64,000 nt of DNA from Sphingobacterium oryzagri. GTDB lineage: Bacteria > Bacteroidota > Bacteroidia > Sphingobacteriales > Sphingobacteriaceae. The translations under genes were made by a program, and so were the position numbers. Of the stretch, positions 17,953 through 26,636 are shown one piece after another (positions within the stretch are counted from its first letter, which is position 1; the number at the start of each line of letters is the position of its first letter). Location: positions 3,534,001 through 3,598,000 of the forward strand of contig NZ_CP117880.1 of the NCBI RefSeq assembly GCF_028736175.1. The letters are read 5' to 3'. The notes under the pieces are model-generated. The model did not search any database and was not told the origin of the DNA. It saw only the letters and a program-made list of their open reading frames with translations.

Positions 17953-20900
17953 TAAAAAGTTAACTGAATGCCGCCAGAAAAGCTGCGTTGAAAAGGATAA
18001 GTCAACCCATTCCCTTCCCGACCAGGGCTCAGGGTTGGATTAGTATATGTATTTTCATTTAAGGTTTCCGGATCAAAATAGCGCTTCACGGCAGACCATT
18101 CCATCAAATTTTCGCCACTGAAGTAAATCCTAAGATTGGCGATTTTAGCGCGAGAAGTCCATGATGCAGGCAACGAGTAGCCAATCGTTAGGTTTTTTAG
18201 TCGCAAATAAGCCGCATTCAGCAGATAATTGGTTTGCGGAATCGCTAAACCTTGCGCTTCATCGATACGCGTACCTAAGTTACGATCGGCCAACCATGCT
18301 TGTAAAATCGGGTAAGAAGCATCAATATTTTGATCGGCCAATCCAAGATCTAAGTACGCTTGTGCATGTCTGGCGCGCTCGGCATCGCTATCGTTTTCTG
18401 GTCTGTAAAAATCGAGCAGATGCCCATAGAAGTTTCCATAAGGTTGTTGATAAGTACCCCAATACAGGTAATCAATCGGGTAATAATCGCGTTTGCCGAT
18501 ACCTTGAAAAAATACGCGAAGATCAAAGCCTTTCCAATCGGCTGATAAATCAAGTCCGAACTGATAGCGCGGTGTGGAGTTGCCAATACGCTTCAGATCT
18601 TTCGTATCATCCAGCGTATAGCCTTTTTCAATTGCACCATTGCCATCCTGATCTACATATTTTGGCCATCCCGGAACGATAGACAGGGCTCCCCAAGGAA
18701 TGATACTAGATTGATCAAGCTGCGCAATCTCGTCGGTATTGGCAAACAAACCATCGCTTTCCAAACCCCAAATTTCGCCCATGCGCATGCCTTTATAATA
18801 TTGCAAAATACTGTTGCTTGGATTATCGAAATGGGTAATTTCTGAATAAGAATCAGCCAGCAAAAACTTGGCGTTAAAGCGTAACGGTGAAGATGCTACC
18901 TGAAATTGATCTTGATAGCTAACGGTAAGCTCCCAACCGTTTGTTTTTAAATCTGCTGCATTTTCATTGGGTTCGAACGCGCCGAGAACGTTAGGCATCT
19001 TACGCCCTTGGGTAAGCATGCCCAACGTTTTTCTGGAATAATAATCGAAGCTGGCAGAAAGTCTGTTTTGCCAGATGGCGACATCTAAACCTGCATTGAC
19101 GGTGTTTACTTTTTCCCAGGTATAATTCGGAGAAACTAAGCTCGGCGTGCCAATATAAATAGCAGGATTGCCAGCAATCAAATATGCTGCATCTTCTTTA
19201 GGCATTGACGGTAAGTAGCCATAGTTGGTCACCGATTGATTGCCCAACTCGCCGTAGGAAGCCCGAAATTTCAAAAGGTTTAGTCCCTCAACTGTGGAAA
19301 AAAACTGTTCCTGATCTAACCGCCAAGCGACAGAGCCCGAAGGGAAGAAACCAAAACGTTTATCTCTCGGAAAACGGGAAGAGCCATCGTAGCGACCGTT
19401 AAACTCAACAATATATTTATTCGCATATGTATAGTTTAGACGATAAAATGCACCACGTAGCGCGTAGGTATCAATTTGTTCGCCCATATCCATCGCGCCT
19501 GTAGCAAACTCGACTGTAGGATAGGATTCTGAAATAAGGCCTGAGCGCATCATATCCAACAGCTCGTAACGGTAGCTTTCCTGGTTGAATCCAAGAACGG
19601 CTGATACGTCATGCTTGCCGAATGATTGGGCATAGGTACCGAAAATATTATAAACGTTGTAGTATGAAAAGCCCGCTTCGCGGTAAGCATCGCTCGTACC
19701 TTCTTTGCGGACATCGTTTGGCCCATAACCAATCATGTATTGGGTACGATACCGATTAAAATTCATAGCGTTTCGTTGAAACGTGTAGTCTGCGTTTACT
19801 TTAAATTTGTTGTTAAAGAATCGAAGCTCTGTATTGAAAGTCGATTGCACATCCGTGCGTTTTCGATCACTTTTTCCACCATCAACCATCTGCGCTGCCA
19901 AAATACCGGCTGTAGAATTTGCCCAGGTGCCGTCGGGATTTTTATCATAGCTCGTCGGGAATACGTTGTAAATATCGGGCAAACTCATGCGTGAAGGTGC
20001 TAACCGACGTGTACTACCGATAACGGTATTATTACCTAAGGAAATAAAATCAGCCAATTGATAGTTGACTTTCGATCGTAGGTTGTACCGATCGAAATAG
20101 TCTTCCGTGAGCTTAACGGGCGAATTTTGCCTGTTAAAACTACCGCTGATGTAGTACTGTACTTTTTCGCTGGAACCCGAAATGGATAGATCGTGTGTGT
20201 GCGTACTGTTCCAATCAGACAAGAAATAACGTGTCCAATCCCGATTTCCCATGTATTCCCAAGCATTCGAATTGGAAGGATCAACGCGCACACCGGGTAT
20301 AGATGGGTCGTCTGAACGCTCTTTCGCATATTGATAAAACTGATCGGAATAGTTTACGTTGTCCCAAGGTGTATTATCGGTTGATGTTTCAAGCAGGCGT
20401 GAAAACACATATGGATCAGTAATTTTATCGGCCATCACGGTTGGTGTGTTCCAGGTAAAATTATTACTGTAGTTTATTTTAACGCTACCTTTACCCACTT
20501 TGGTCGTTACGATAATCACCCCGAAAGATGCCCGCGCGCCATATATTGCAGCTGCGGAAGCGTCTTTGATGATGGAGAAAGACTCCACATCCTGCGGGGC
20601 TAAACGGATCAGTTCAGCGGCCGTCACCGGCACATTATCAACTAAGATAAGCGGATCGCCGCCGTTTATCGACGTAATTCCCCGAATATTAATATTTGGC
20701 GTTGCGCCTGGTGCACCGGAGTTAAACTGTACGTTTAAGTTGGGCGCGATTCCCTGCAAACCTTGTGCAATATTCGCAATAGGGCGGCTTTCTAATACTT
20801 CGCCACTTACGTAATCTACCGCGCCGGAAAGGTTTACTTTTTTTTGGGTTCCATACCCTACGACAACCACCTCATCCATATCATTTAAAACCGGATCTTG

Positions 20901-21254
20901 CAATTGCAAAACGACGCTAGAACGCTTGCCTGCCGACACGATGTACTGACATTCTTCTTTGGGTTGTAATCCGGTGTAAGAAACGAGAATACAATAGTTG
21001 CTGTCTGCAGGTAGGTTGGCAAAAACAACTTTACCATCCACATCGGCCAAACCGATACGCTTAAAATTAGCAAGTCTACTGTTAGCGAGCGTGATGGTGG
21101 CATTTGCCAAGCTAGTTGATTCGCCATCTTGCACGATCACCACCAGTTCTCCCGTTTGTTGGGCTACCGCCCAGCTACCTAACAACATCGTCATTAGCAG
21201 TAGCATGATACCTTTTCCAGGTATACCATTTGTCGAAAATAATCGCATATTCAT
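17952..21254 (-). CDS. SusC/RagA-family TonB-dependent transporter (phosphoesterase locus)
   Basis: 1100 residues. Signal peptide, an Ig/carboxypeptidase-regulatory-like domain (about 33-115), then the SusC plug beginning DEVVVVGYGTQKK with LRG-like NIRGITSINGGDPLILVD, and a large barrel ending in IQLTF. I see no STN (secretin/TonB N-terminal signalling) domain, although ECF/FecR genes lie directly upstream and such receptors usually carry one. It forms the outer-membrane import channel with the overlapping SusD. An ATG at 21248 (MRLFSTNG) is an alternative start. Confidence 0.94.
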   Translation of the reverse strand: MNMRLFSTNGIPGKGIMLLLMTMLLGSWAVAQQTGELVVIVQDGESTSLANATITLANSRLANFKRIGLADVDGKVVFANLPADSNYCILVSYTGLQPKEECQYIVSAGKRSSVVLQLQDPVLNDMDEVVVVGYGTQKKVNLSGAVDYVSGEVLESRPIANIAQGLQGIAPNLNVQFNSGAPGATPNINIRGITSINGGDPLILVDNVPVTAAELIRLAPQDVESFSIIKDASAAAIYGARASFGVIIVTTKVGKGSVKINYSNNFTWNTPTVMADKITDPYVFSRLLETSTDNTPWDNVNYSDQFYQYAKERSDDPSIPGVRVDPSNSNAWEYMGNRDWTRYFLSDWNSTHTHDLSISGSSEKVQYYISGSFNRQNSPVKLTEDYFDRYNLRSKVNYQLADFISLGNNTVIGSTRRLAPSRMSLPDIYNVFPTSYDKNPDGTWANSTAGILAAQMVDGGKSDRKRTDVQSTFNTELRFFNNKFKVNADYTFQRNAMNFNRYRTQYMIGYGPNDVRKEGTSDAYREAGFSYYNVYNIFGTYAQSFGKHDVSAVLGFNQESYRYELLDMMRSGLISESYPTVEFATGAMDMGEQIDTYALRGAFYRLNYTYANKYIVEFNGRYDGSSRFPRDKRFGFFPSGSVAWRLDQEQFFSTVEGLNLLKFRASYGELGNQSVTNYGYLPSMPKEDAAYLIAGNPAIYIGTPSLVSPNYTWEKVNTVNAGLDVAIWQNRLSASFDYYSRKTLGMLTQGRKMPNVLGAFEPNENAADLKTNGWELTVSYQDQFQVASSPLRFNAKFLLADSYSEITHFDNPSNSILQYYKGMRMGEIWGLESDGLFANTDEIAQLDQSSIIPWGALSIVPGWPKYVDQDGNGAIEKGYTLDDTKDLKRIGNSTPRYQFGLDLSADWKGFDLRVFFQGIGKRDYYPIDYLYWGTYQQPYGNFYGHLLDFYRPENDSDAERARHAQAYLDLGLADQNIDASYPILQAWLADRNLGTRIDEAQGLAIPQTNYLLNAAYLRLKNLTIGYSLPASWTSRAKIANLRIYFSGENLMEWSAVKRYFDPETLNENTYTNPTLSPGREGNGLTYPFQRSFSGGIQLTF

Positions 21255-21325
21255 GTTAAAAATTGTGCATAGCGCTTCCCGGCTACACCGTTGGGGTGCT
21301 GCTGTACTTGTTAATTGTTATTTTG

Positions 21326-22348
21326 TTAGTTTACTTTACGAATCGTGTAGCTGTTTTGCTGTTCATGCCATTCCATCTTCAGATCGTTGGCGACGCATAT
21401 GGTTTTCAAAATCTGTTCTACCTGATTTTCCCGATCATATGAACCGTAAAACGACATGCCTGTCACGTCATCCTTTTTGAAAATTATTGTTGTTTGATAA
21501 AAAGCTGCTAAGGCTGGAAAGACTTCATCCAGCGGTTTGTGATGGAAGAAAAGTGACATTTCCAGTGGTTCGTCTGTTGGTTCGTCAGTAGGCAGCGCTG
21601 CTGCTTTTTGACTACTCGCCACAGTTGATGCCTGCCAGTGTTGGCCGGGTGTTAAATATGCAAGCAAAATCTCCTGCCCGCTTTGCTGGCGCTGTTTGAT
21701 CGAGACTTTCCCTGTGATAAGCCTTACCGTTGGCTTTGCGCCCGGATGCGCCTGCTCTACCCAAAATGATGTACCTAAAGCTGTCGTGACGATATTACCA
21801 GACAATACCGAAAACGGTCTTTTGCTATCGTGCGCAACTTCAAAGAATGCTTTGCCTTCCAGCTGGACGTCACGACGATCCGATTCAAAAGGAACCTTTA
21901 ATTTGAGGCGAGAATTTGCCAACAAACGTACACGTGTGCTATCCTGCAACAAAAGCAGCGTATCATTGGTCGTGGTATTAGCAATTACCTGTGTTGTTGG
22001 TATAACGGGTTTTAAAGTAGTAGCTTGAACAAATTCTTCTTGTTTCCGCACCGCAGTATGTAATGTAAAGAAATATAAACCTACCGCGAAGAACAATGCC
22101 AGTGCCGCGGCTATCGACCAATATGGATAACCTGGAAGGCGCTTGGTTTTTATCGAATCTTGAGGAAGTAAACGCTGGTCGATTCTGCTTTTTAACGCAA
22201 CTTTATATTCTTCGATTGCGATAGGGCGATTTTCGAGCAGGTCCAATTCATGCATCCATTGCTCCAACTCTTGCTTTGTTGCATGATCAAGCTCTCCGTT
22301 TATATACGATTCGATCTTCGCTGCTAATTCCTTTTTTCTATCCTGCAT
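21326..22348 (-). CDS. FecR-family anti-sigma factor
   Basis: 340 residues. A cytoplasmic N-terminal segment (1-75, includes an anti-sigma-like helical region with EQWMHELDLLENRP) precedes one membrane helix (about 78-95, YWSIAAALALFFAVGLYFF), a periplasmic FecR domain (about 125-225; DVQLEGKAFFEVAHD and FSVLSGNIVTTALGTSF) and a C-terminal DUF4974 domain (about 260-340). FecR proteins hold an ECF sigma factor until an outer-membrane signal releases it. It lies 84 bases after the sigma gene and 71 bases before SusC, the classical order. Confidence 0.93.
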   Translation of the reverse strand: MQDRKKELAAKIESYINGELDHATKQELEQWMHELDLLENRPIAIEEYKVALKSRIDQRLLPQDSIKTKRLPGYPYWSIAAALALFFAVGLYFFTLHTAVRKQEEFVQATTLKPVIPTTQVIANTTTNDTLLLLQDSTRVRLLANSRLKLKVPFESDRRDVQLEGKAFFEVAHDSKRPFSVLSGNIVTTALGTSFWVEQAHPGAKPTVRLITGKVSIKQRQQSGQEILLAYLTPGQHWQASTVASSQKAAALPTDEPTDEPLEMSLFFHHKPLDEVFPALAAFYQTTIIFKKDDVTGMSFYGSYDRENQVEQILKTICVANDLKMEWHEQQNSYTIRKVN

Positions 22349-22432
22349 ACAACTTATAGTTGCCCAAACAGGCTAGCGTACCATCGTTTTTAGATTAATT
22401 AAATATAAACTTTACGTAAAGAATAAAATTAA

Positions 22433-23044
22433 CTAGCTATAGGTAAAACACGCTAGCAATAGCAGGCTGAGCAAGGAGGTATCCAGACGCTCCGCCTCCA
22501 TGTGTTGGCGAATCTTAGTCAAGGCTTTACTCAGCTGGTTTTTCACGGTTTGGGTAGACAAGCCTAAATTATCGGCGATCTCCTGATTGTTGAGTGAACT
22601 GTAGTACTTTAATTGAAAGACCGCTTTCATGCGCAGAGGCATGTCTTCCACAGATCTTTCAATAGCGAACAAAATATGCGCATAATTTTCTTCGTACTGC
22701 GTTTGTAAAGAAAATTCGTCGTGCACGTATGTTTCCGTAAACTGGCTGTAGTTGTCGATATGTTTTTGGTGAACGCCGTTTCGACGAAAATGCATAAAGG
22801 TTTTAAAATACAAGCTGGAAACCAGGTAAGCCTTGAGGGAGGTTTGTATGGAAATGGCGTGCCGCTTTTGCCACATTTCCACAAAGAGATCCTGTACAAG
22901 ATCCATAGCGATATCACTATCGTTTACCTTTTTTAAAGCGATATGCAATAGCGTATCCCAATACTGCTCATAAATGCTGTTGAATGCGGTGTAATCGGAT
23001 CGGGTTACACGCTGCCATAAAATGATATCTGGAGATTCTGCCAT
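22433..23044 (-). CDS. ECF RNA polymerase sigma factor
   Basis: 203 residues from the ATG at 23044; the TTG at 23077 is a weaker start. Region 2 (about 20-90) includes SDIAMDLVQDLFVEMWQKR and region 4 (about 130-185) includes LKYYSSLNNQEIADNLGLS, then TVKNQLSKAL. This is the usual two-domain ECF factor of Bacteroidetes FecR systems. It is the first gene of the phosphoesterase Sus locus and starts only 82 bases after the end of the GH43 gene on the same strand, so read-through from the arabinan locus is possible. Expected to activate the SusC/SusD operon below. Confidence 0.93.
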   Translation of the reverse strand: MAESPDIILWQRVTRSDYTAFNSIYEQYWDTLLHIALKKVNDSDIAMDLVQDLFVEMWQKRHAISIQTSLKAYLVSSLYFKTFMHFRRNGVHQKHIDNYSQFTETYVHDEFSLQTQYEENYAHILFAIERSVEDMPLRMKAVFQLKYYSSLNNQEIADNLGLSTQTVKNQLSKALTKIRQHMEAERLDTSLLSLLLLACFTYS

Positions 23045-23126
23045 ACCGTTTCGCTTGAGAAAACTTGGTTTGCGCAAAACTCTAAGTTTAATACTAGGAA
23101 ACTATTAAGTAAATATGAAAATTTTG

Positions 23127-24119
23127 TTAAAGTGTAAGATGCGTTTTACTTACCTGCGGCCAACCGACCGCGTCCCAATCCAGCTTTTCGATCCGCAGTT
23201 TGGGTTTCCCAGCAGCCTTAGCATCGTACCCATGAAATATCAGGTACGTTTCGCTATCCAGGTTGACAACGGCATTATGCCCGACACCATGCCAACGTGC
23301 GTCGCCCTGCAACAGCAATTTTCCACCACCCGCATCGAGCCTGTTGCCCATATCGTCAAGGTAAGGGCCAAGTATCGTTTGCGAACGACCGACAATAATC
23401 TTGTAGCTGCTGTTTATTCCTTTACAACAGTAATCTATAGATGCAAACAGATAAAAAAAGCCATTGCTATGTCGGTAGATAAATGGCGCTTCGATTGGAT
23501 TTGGCTGCTGTGCCTCATTGCCCGTAAGTCGCGTCGCAATAGTAGGCAGAATAGCGGCCGTATCAGCCGTTTGAAGTCCATCAATTCGTAGTTTAACCAT
23601 TTTCAAACCGTCCCAAAAAGAACCAAAGGCTAAATACGGATCGCCATTTTCAGCACATATAAAATTGGGATCGATGGCGTTCCACGCTGTTTTTCCGGGC
23701 GTAGATTGCAGGATCAAGCCATGATCAACCCATTTAAATTCCAGCGCTTTCTCATCAAGCGTAACATTCGTGCATAAGCCGATTGCTGACTTATTTTTTC
23801 CAAAGGAAGAAACGCTGTAATACAAATAGTATTGACCGCGATAGTACGTGATATCGGGCGCCCAGATGTGTCCGCGAAAGGTAGGCACAATTTCTTTTGC
23901 CCAGCTCGGTGGACTAGCAAAAACAGGCGCTTGCTTTGTCCAATGAAGCAAATCTGGTGATGACCAAACATCAATACCTTGCCCCGTAGCGAAGACATAA
24001 TAGGTATCGTGCTGCTTAATAAGCACCGGATCGTGCACAACAACTTTTCCAAGTTGCTGCGCACGGAGAGCCGATGCCCATAAAAAAAACAACAAAACTA
24101 TACTAATCAAGCTTTTCAT
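23127..24119 (-). CDS. Glycoside hydrolase family 43, arabinanase-like
   Basis: 330 residues with signal peptide (1-21). The five-bladed GH43 pattern is clear: Asp30 in VHDPVLI (general base), Asp150 in NAIDPNF (pKa modulator) and Glu210 in NPIEAPF (general acid). The spacing of 120 and 60 residues is close to that of endo-1,5-alpha-L-arabinanases. WAPDI (86-90) is also typical. It would cleave alpha-1,5-arabinan or a related arabinose polymer, outside the cytoplasm. It is the last gene of the 31843-23127 operon, 7 bases after the preceding gene. The specificity (endo or exo) cannot be settled here. Confidence 0.88.
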   Translation of the reverse strand: MKSLISIVLLFFLWASALRAQQLGKVVVHDPVLIKQHDTYYVFATGQGIDVWSSPDLLHWTKQAPVFASPPSWAKEIVPTFRGHIWAPDITYYRGQYYLYYSVSSFGKNKSAIGLCTNVTLDEKALEFKWVDHGLILQSTPGKTAWNAIDPNFICAENGDPYLAFGSFWDGLKMVKLRIDGLQTADTAAILPTIATRLTGNEAQQPNPIEAPFIYRHSNGFFYLFASIDYCCKGINSSYKIIVGRSQTILGPYLDDMGNRLDAGGGKLLLQGDARWHGVGHNAVVNLDSETYLIFHGYDAKAAGKPKLRIEKLDWDAVGWPQVSKTHLTL

Positions 24120-24126
24120 ACTGCTA

Positions 24127-25368
24127 TTAATCTACCCGCACGGTTTGCTTTAACCGCGCGGCGGTAATACGCCAAAATGTGCCATCACCCGCGCCTTTAT
24201 TCGGCAGCGTCCCTACGAAGCCTAAAGACAAAGTCGTTGCCTCATCTAAGGTAAACGATAACTTATGCGTACCTGGAGAATTGGTTTTTAAATAGGCTTT
24301 GGAGCTGTTGATACTTTCGATGTTAGGAATCCCATCACCTATGGCGGCCACGGTATAAAATTCACCACCAGCGGTGCAATCCGGAATATCCATTTCAAAG
24401 GTGTAAAATCCAGCCGGTAAAGTTACTTTCTGGAAGATTTTCCCATTAGTAATACTTACCATATTGTCTGCAGACCAGCCCGCCTCCATCGCGAGAAAAG
24501 GACCGTTAAACCAGTAATCGACGCCGCCGAAATATTGACCAGTAGCACTTCTAAAATTTTTGACCGCCGCATTGATTTGCCAATGCGCTGGTATTCCCCA
24601 ACGACCGGATTGTACGGTGGTTTCTACCGGAACTTTGGTGTTTTTTAAGTATTCGGCAGTGACATCACGCGCCAAACCAATCGTAGTGTAGGCCGTGGCA
24701 AAAGTATCGATACTGGTCGATTGCGGCAAAAACAGCGTGCGATAGGCAATTGTTTTGGCCGTGGCCGATACATCCACAAGCTTCGTTTGTGTCGTAGCCA
24801 ATGGCACGCGCACTGTTTTTTCCGCTCCATTAGTGGCTAGATATTTTATTTCAGTGGCAAAAGGGCCGGCGGCGAGATCCATATCGAGCCAATCAATGGT
24901 TGCCTGCCCGTTCGTTAAAATAGCGTTGCCGACCAGCCTATTGTTGAGTCCATTTTGGTAACGCGGACCGTACGACCGACCAACGACCGGCACAGAAACG
25001 GATTTGTTACCCAAGTTGTCGTAAGTAAGCAATGTCAGACTAACAATGCCTTCTGGCATAGCGAGCAATTGCTCGAACAGCCGACTGGTTTTGCTAGACT
25101 CAGTGAGTGGCACGACGAGTGAATCGCGCATATCGTTCCAAAATACGCGCACCTCGCTGATCTTCGGATCGGGCTTTAAAAATGCCCTTACTTTTATGCG
25201 CTCATTACCAGACAAAATGGTTACAGAATCTAACTTACCGACGTAGGTGATCTCCCCCTCTTCGATGTAGCCTTTAAATTCATCCCACTTGGTGCAGGAA
25301 AAGCAGCCGCCTATCGCCACTGCGAACAGCAAAAACCGATATATCTTCCATTTATATTGCGTTTTCAT
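24127..25368 (-). CDS. DUF4998-type surface lipoprotein
   Basis: 413 residues from the ATG at 25368; the upstream TTG is unlikely. Lipoprotein signal ending GGCFSCTKW. The N-terminal region (about 30-220) resembles the DUF4998 family, found next to SusD genes in many polysaccharide loci: a conserved opening with EEGEITYVGKLDSVTILSG and RVRFWW-like strands, here VRVFWNDMRDS. The C-terminal part (about 250-413) looks like a beta-sandwich carbohydrate-binding module. Expected on the cell surface, helping to bind the substrate. Neighbours are 26 bases upstream and 7 bases downstream, so it belongs to the arabinan-type operon. Confidence 0.75.
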   Translation of the reverse strand: MKTQYKWKIYRFLLFAVAIGGCFSCTKWDEFKGYIEEGEITYVGKLDSVTILSGNERIKVRAFLKPDPKISEVRVFWNDMRDSLVVPLTESSKTSRLFEQLLAMPEGIVSLTLLTYDNLGNKSVSVPVVGRSYGPRYQNGLNNRLVGNAILTNGQATIDWLDMDLAAGPFATEIKYLATNGAEKTVRVPLATTQTKLVDVSATAKTIAYRTLFLPQSTSIDTFATAYTTIGLARDVTAEYLKNTKVPVETTVQSGRWGIPAHWQINAAVKNFRSATGQYFGGVDYWFNGPFLAMEAGWSADNMVSITNGKIFQKVTLPAGFYTFEMDIPDCTAGGEFYTVAAIGDGIPNIESINSSKAYLKTNSPGTHKLSFTLDEATTLSLGFVGTLPNKGAGDGTFWRITAARLKQTVRVD

Positions 25369-25403
25369 AGCTTTCAATTTTCATTGTTTTTAAAATCGTG
25401 CAC

Positions 25404-26609
25404 TTATTGTGCTGATCCGTAGACTTCCAGTTCATTAATACTTTGTGCCGTTCCTCCAGCGAAATTTTCAAGGCAACGGATACGGATGTAGCGCACTTTG
25501 GGCGCATTGAGATCAACCTCCCAATTGAAACCTGCTGCAGCCGTTGACTGGTCTTCCGCATTATCCGTACCGTATGGCAAACCCGAGGGTTTGATCACTT
25601 CGTAGCTTCCCAACAGTACCCAACTGGCATCCAATGCGCCGGAAAGCGACGGGCTCGCGGAGCCATAAATCTCAAAGCGGCGCATGGTGCTGAGGTAATA
25701 ATAGCGCACGCCTTCTGGAAATGGTCGTATCCAAACGCGGCTAATTTTAGCAAGCGTACCGGTATCAAACGTGATAATATGCGGCCGATCGCCGCCATTG
25801 ATTTGATGCGTAAAACTGGTGTAAGGCCATCCCAGGCGTCCATCCCAGGCGTATTGCAGCGCGGCACCGTTAGTCACTTGCGGCGCATCACCAGGTAAAA
25901 CAAACGTTCGGAACTTTCCTGGATCTAGCTTTTGCTCAAAAATGGGCTTTATCGTTGTGTACAACGTGTCAGAATTGTTGCCCCAATGATCTTTTACATA
26001 AATTGCAAAATCTTGCTCCAAGGTATCGAGGTTTCGAATTTTTGAAATAATATTATCTGTTTTGGTATATACCGATTTAAAATTATCACGCTCAAACTCG
26101 TTAAAATTGTTGCGGCGCATCACGATTATCGATACGTTATCACGCGTCGGATTGGAGGCCGTGAGATTGTAACCACCGAAGGCATTAATAACGTCTATCG
26201 ACTGAAAAACTTTCCTAAATGGCGCTTCCAGCGGCTTGACTTTCACAACGACCGGATCGGAAAGCACTTCATTTCTGCTGACGGCATACAGCGTGACATC
26301 ATGTTCTTGTGTATCAGCAAAGCCCTCGACCAAGATCGTGTCTTTGTAGATCGACGATTTTACTTCGGCACTTTCTCCTGTGCCATATTGGTACACGGCC
26401 TTCACGTAAAGCAAATTGGCATTAGCAGGTAGCTTATATGTTATTTTTGCTTTTCCATCTAAGTTAATGACGGATACGCCGGTAACCACATCCGGCTTCT
26501 CTGCGTTGTCGCCGTGCGGTGTTCTAAACTCCAGCTCCTGCTTGCAGCCCAGAGCGAATAGGAGAACGCTTAGTAGCGCTATATACGGTATGCTATTTTT
26601 TCGTTTCAT
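25404..26609 (-). CDS. DUF4959/DUF5126/DUF5000-type surface lipoprotein
   Basis: 401 residues. Lipoprotein signal (LLFALGCKQE). Three regions follow: an N-terminal Ig-like part (about 30-130), a middle beta-rich part (about 135-235) and a C-terminal discoidin/F5-8-type fold (about 245-401) with FEIYGSASPS and RYIRIRCLENF, the last ending in NELEVYGSAQ. This domain series is commonly found after SusD in Bacteroidetes glycan loci, where such proteins are surface glycan-binding proteins. The gap to SusD is 27 bases. The family labels are from memory of domain order; the discoidin-like end is the surest part. Confidence 0.75.
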   Translation of the reverse strand: MKRKNSIPYIALLSVLLFALGCKQELEFRTPHGDNAEKPDVVTGVSVINLDGKAKITYKLPANANLLYVKAVYQYGTGESAEVKSSIYKDTILVEGFADTQEHDVTLYAVSRNEVLSDPVVVKVKPLEAPFRKVFQSIDVINAFGGYNLTASNPTRDNVSIIVMRRNNFNEFERDNFKSVYTKTDNIISKIRNLDTLEQDFAIYVKDHWGNNSDTLYTTIKPIFEQKLDPGKFRTFVLPGDAPQVTNGAALQYAWDGRLGWPYTSFTHQINGGDRPHIITFDTGTLAKISRVWIRPFPEGVRYYYLSTMRRFEIYGSASPSLSGALDASWVLLGSYEVIKPSGLPYGTDNAEDQSTAAAGFNWEVDLNAPKVRYIRIRCLENFAGGTAQSINELEVYGSAQ

Positions 26610-26636
26610 AAGATCAGCTTATTAGCGGTTAGTCAA

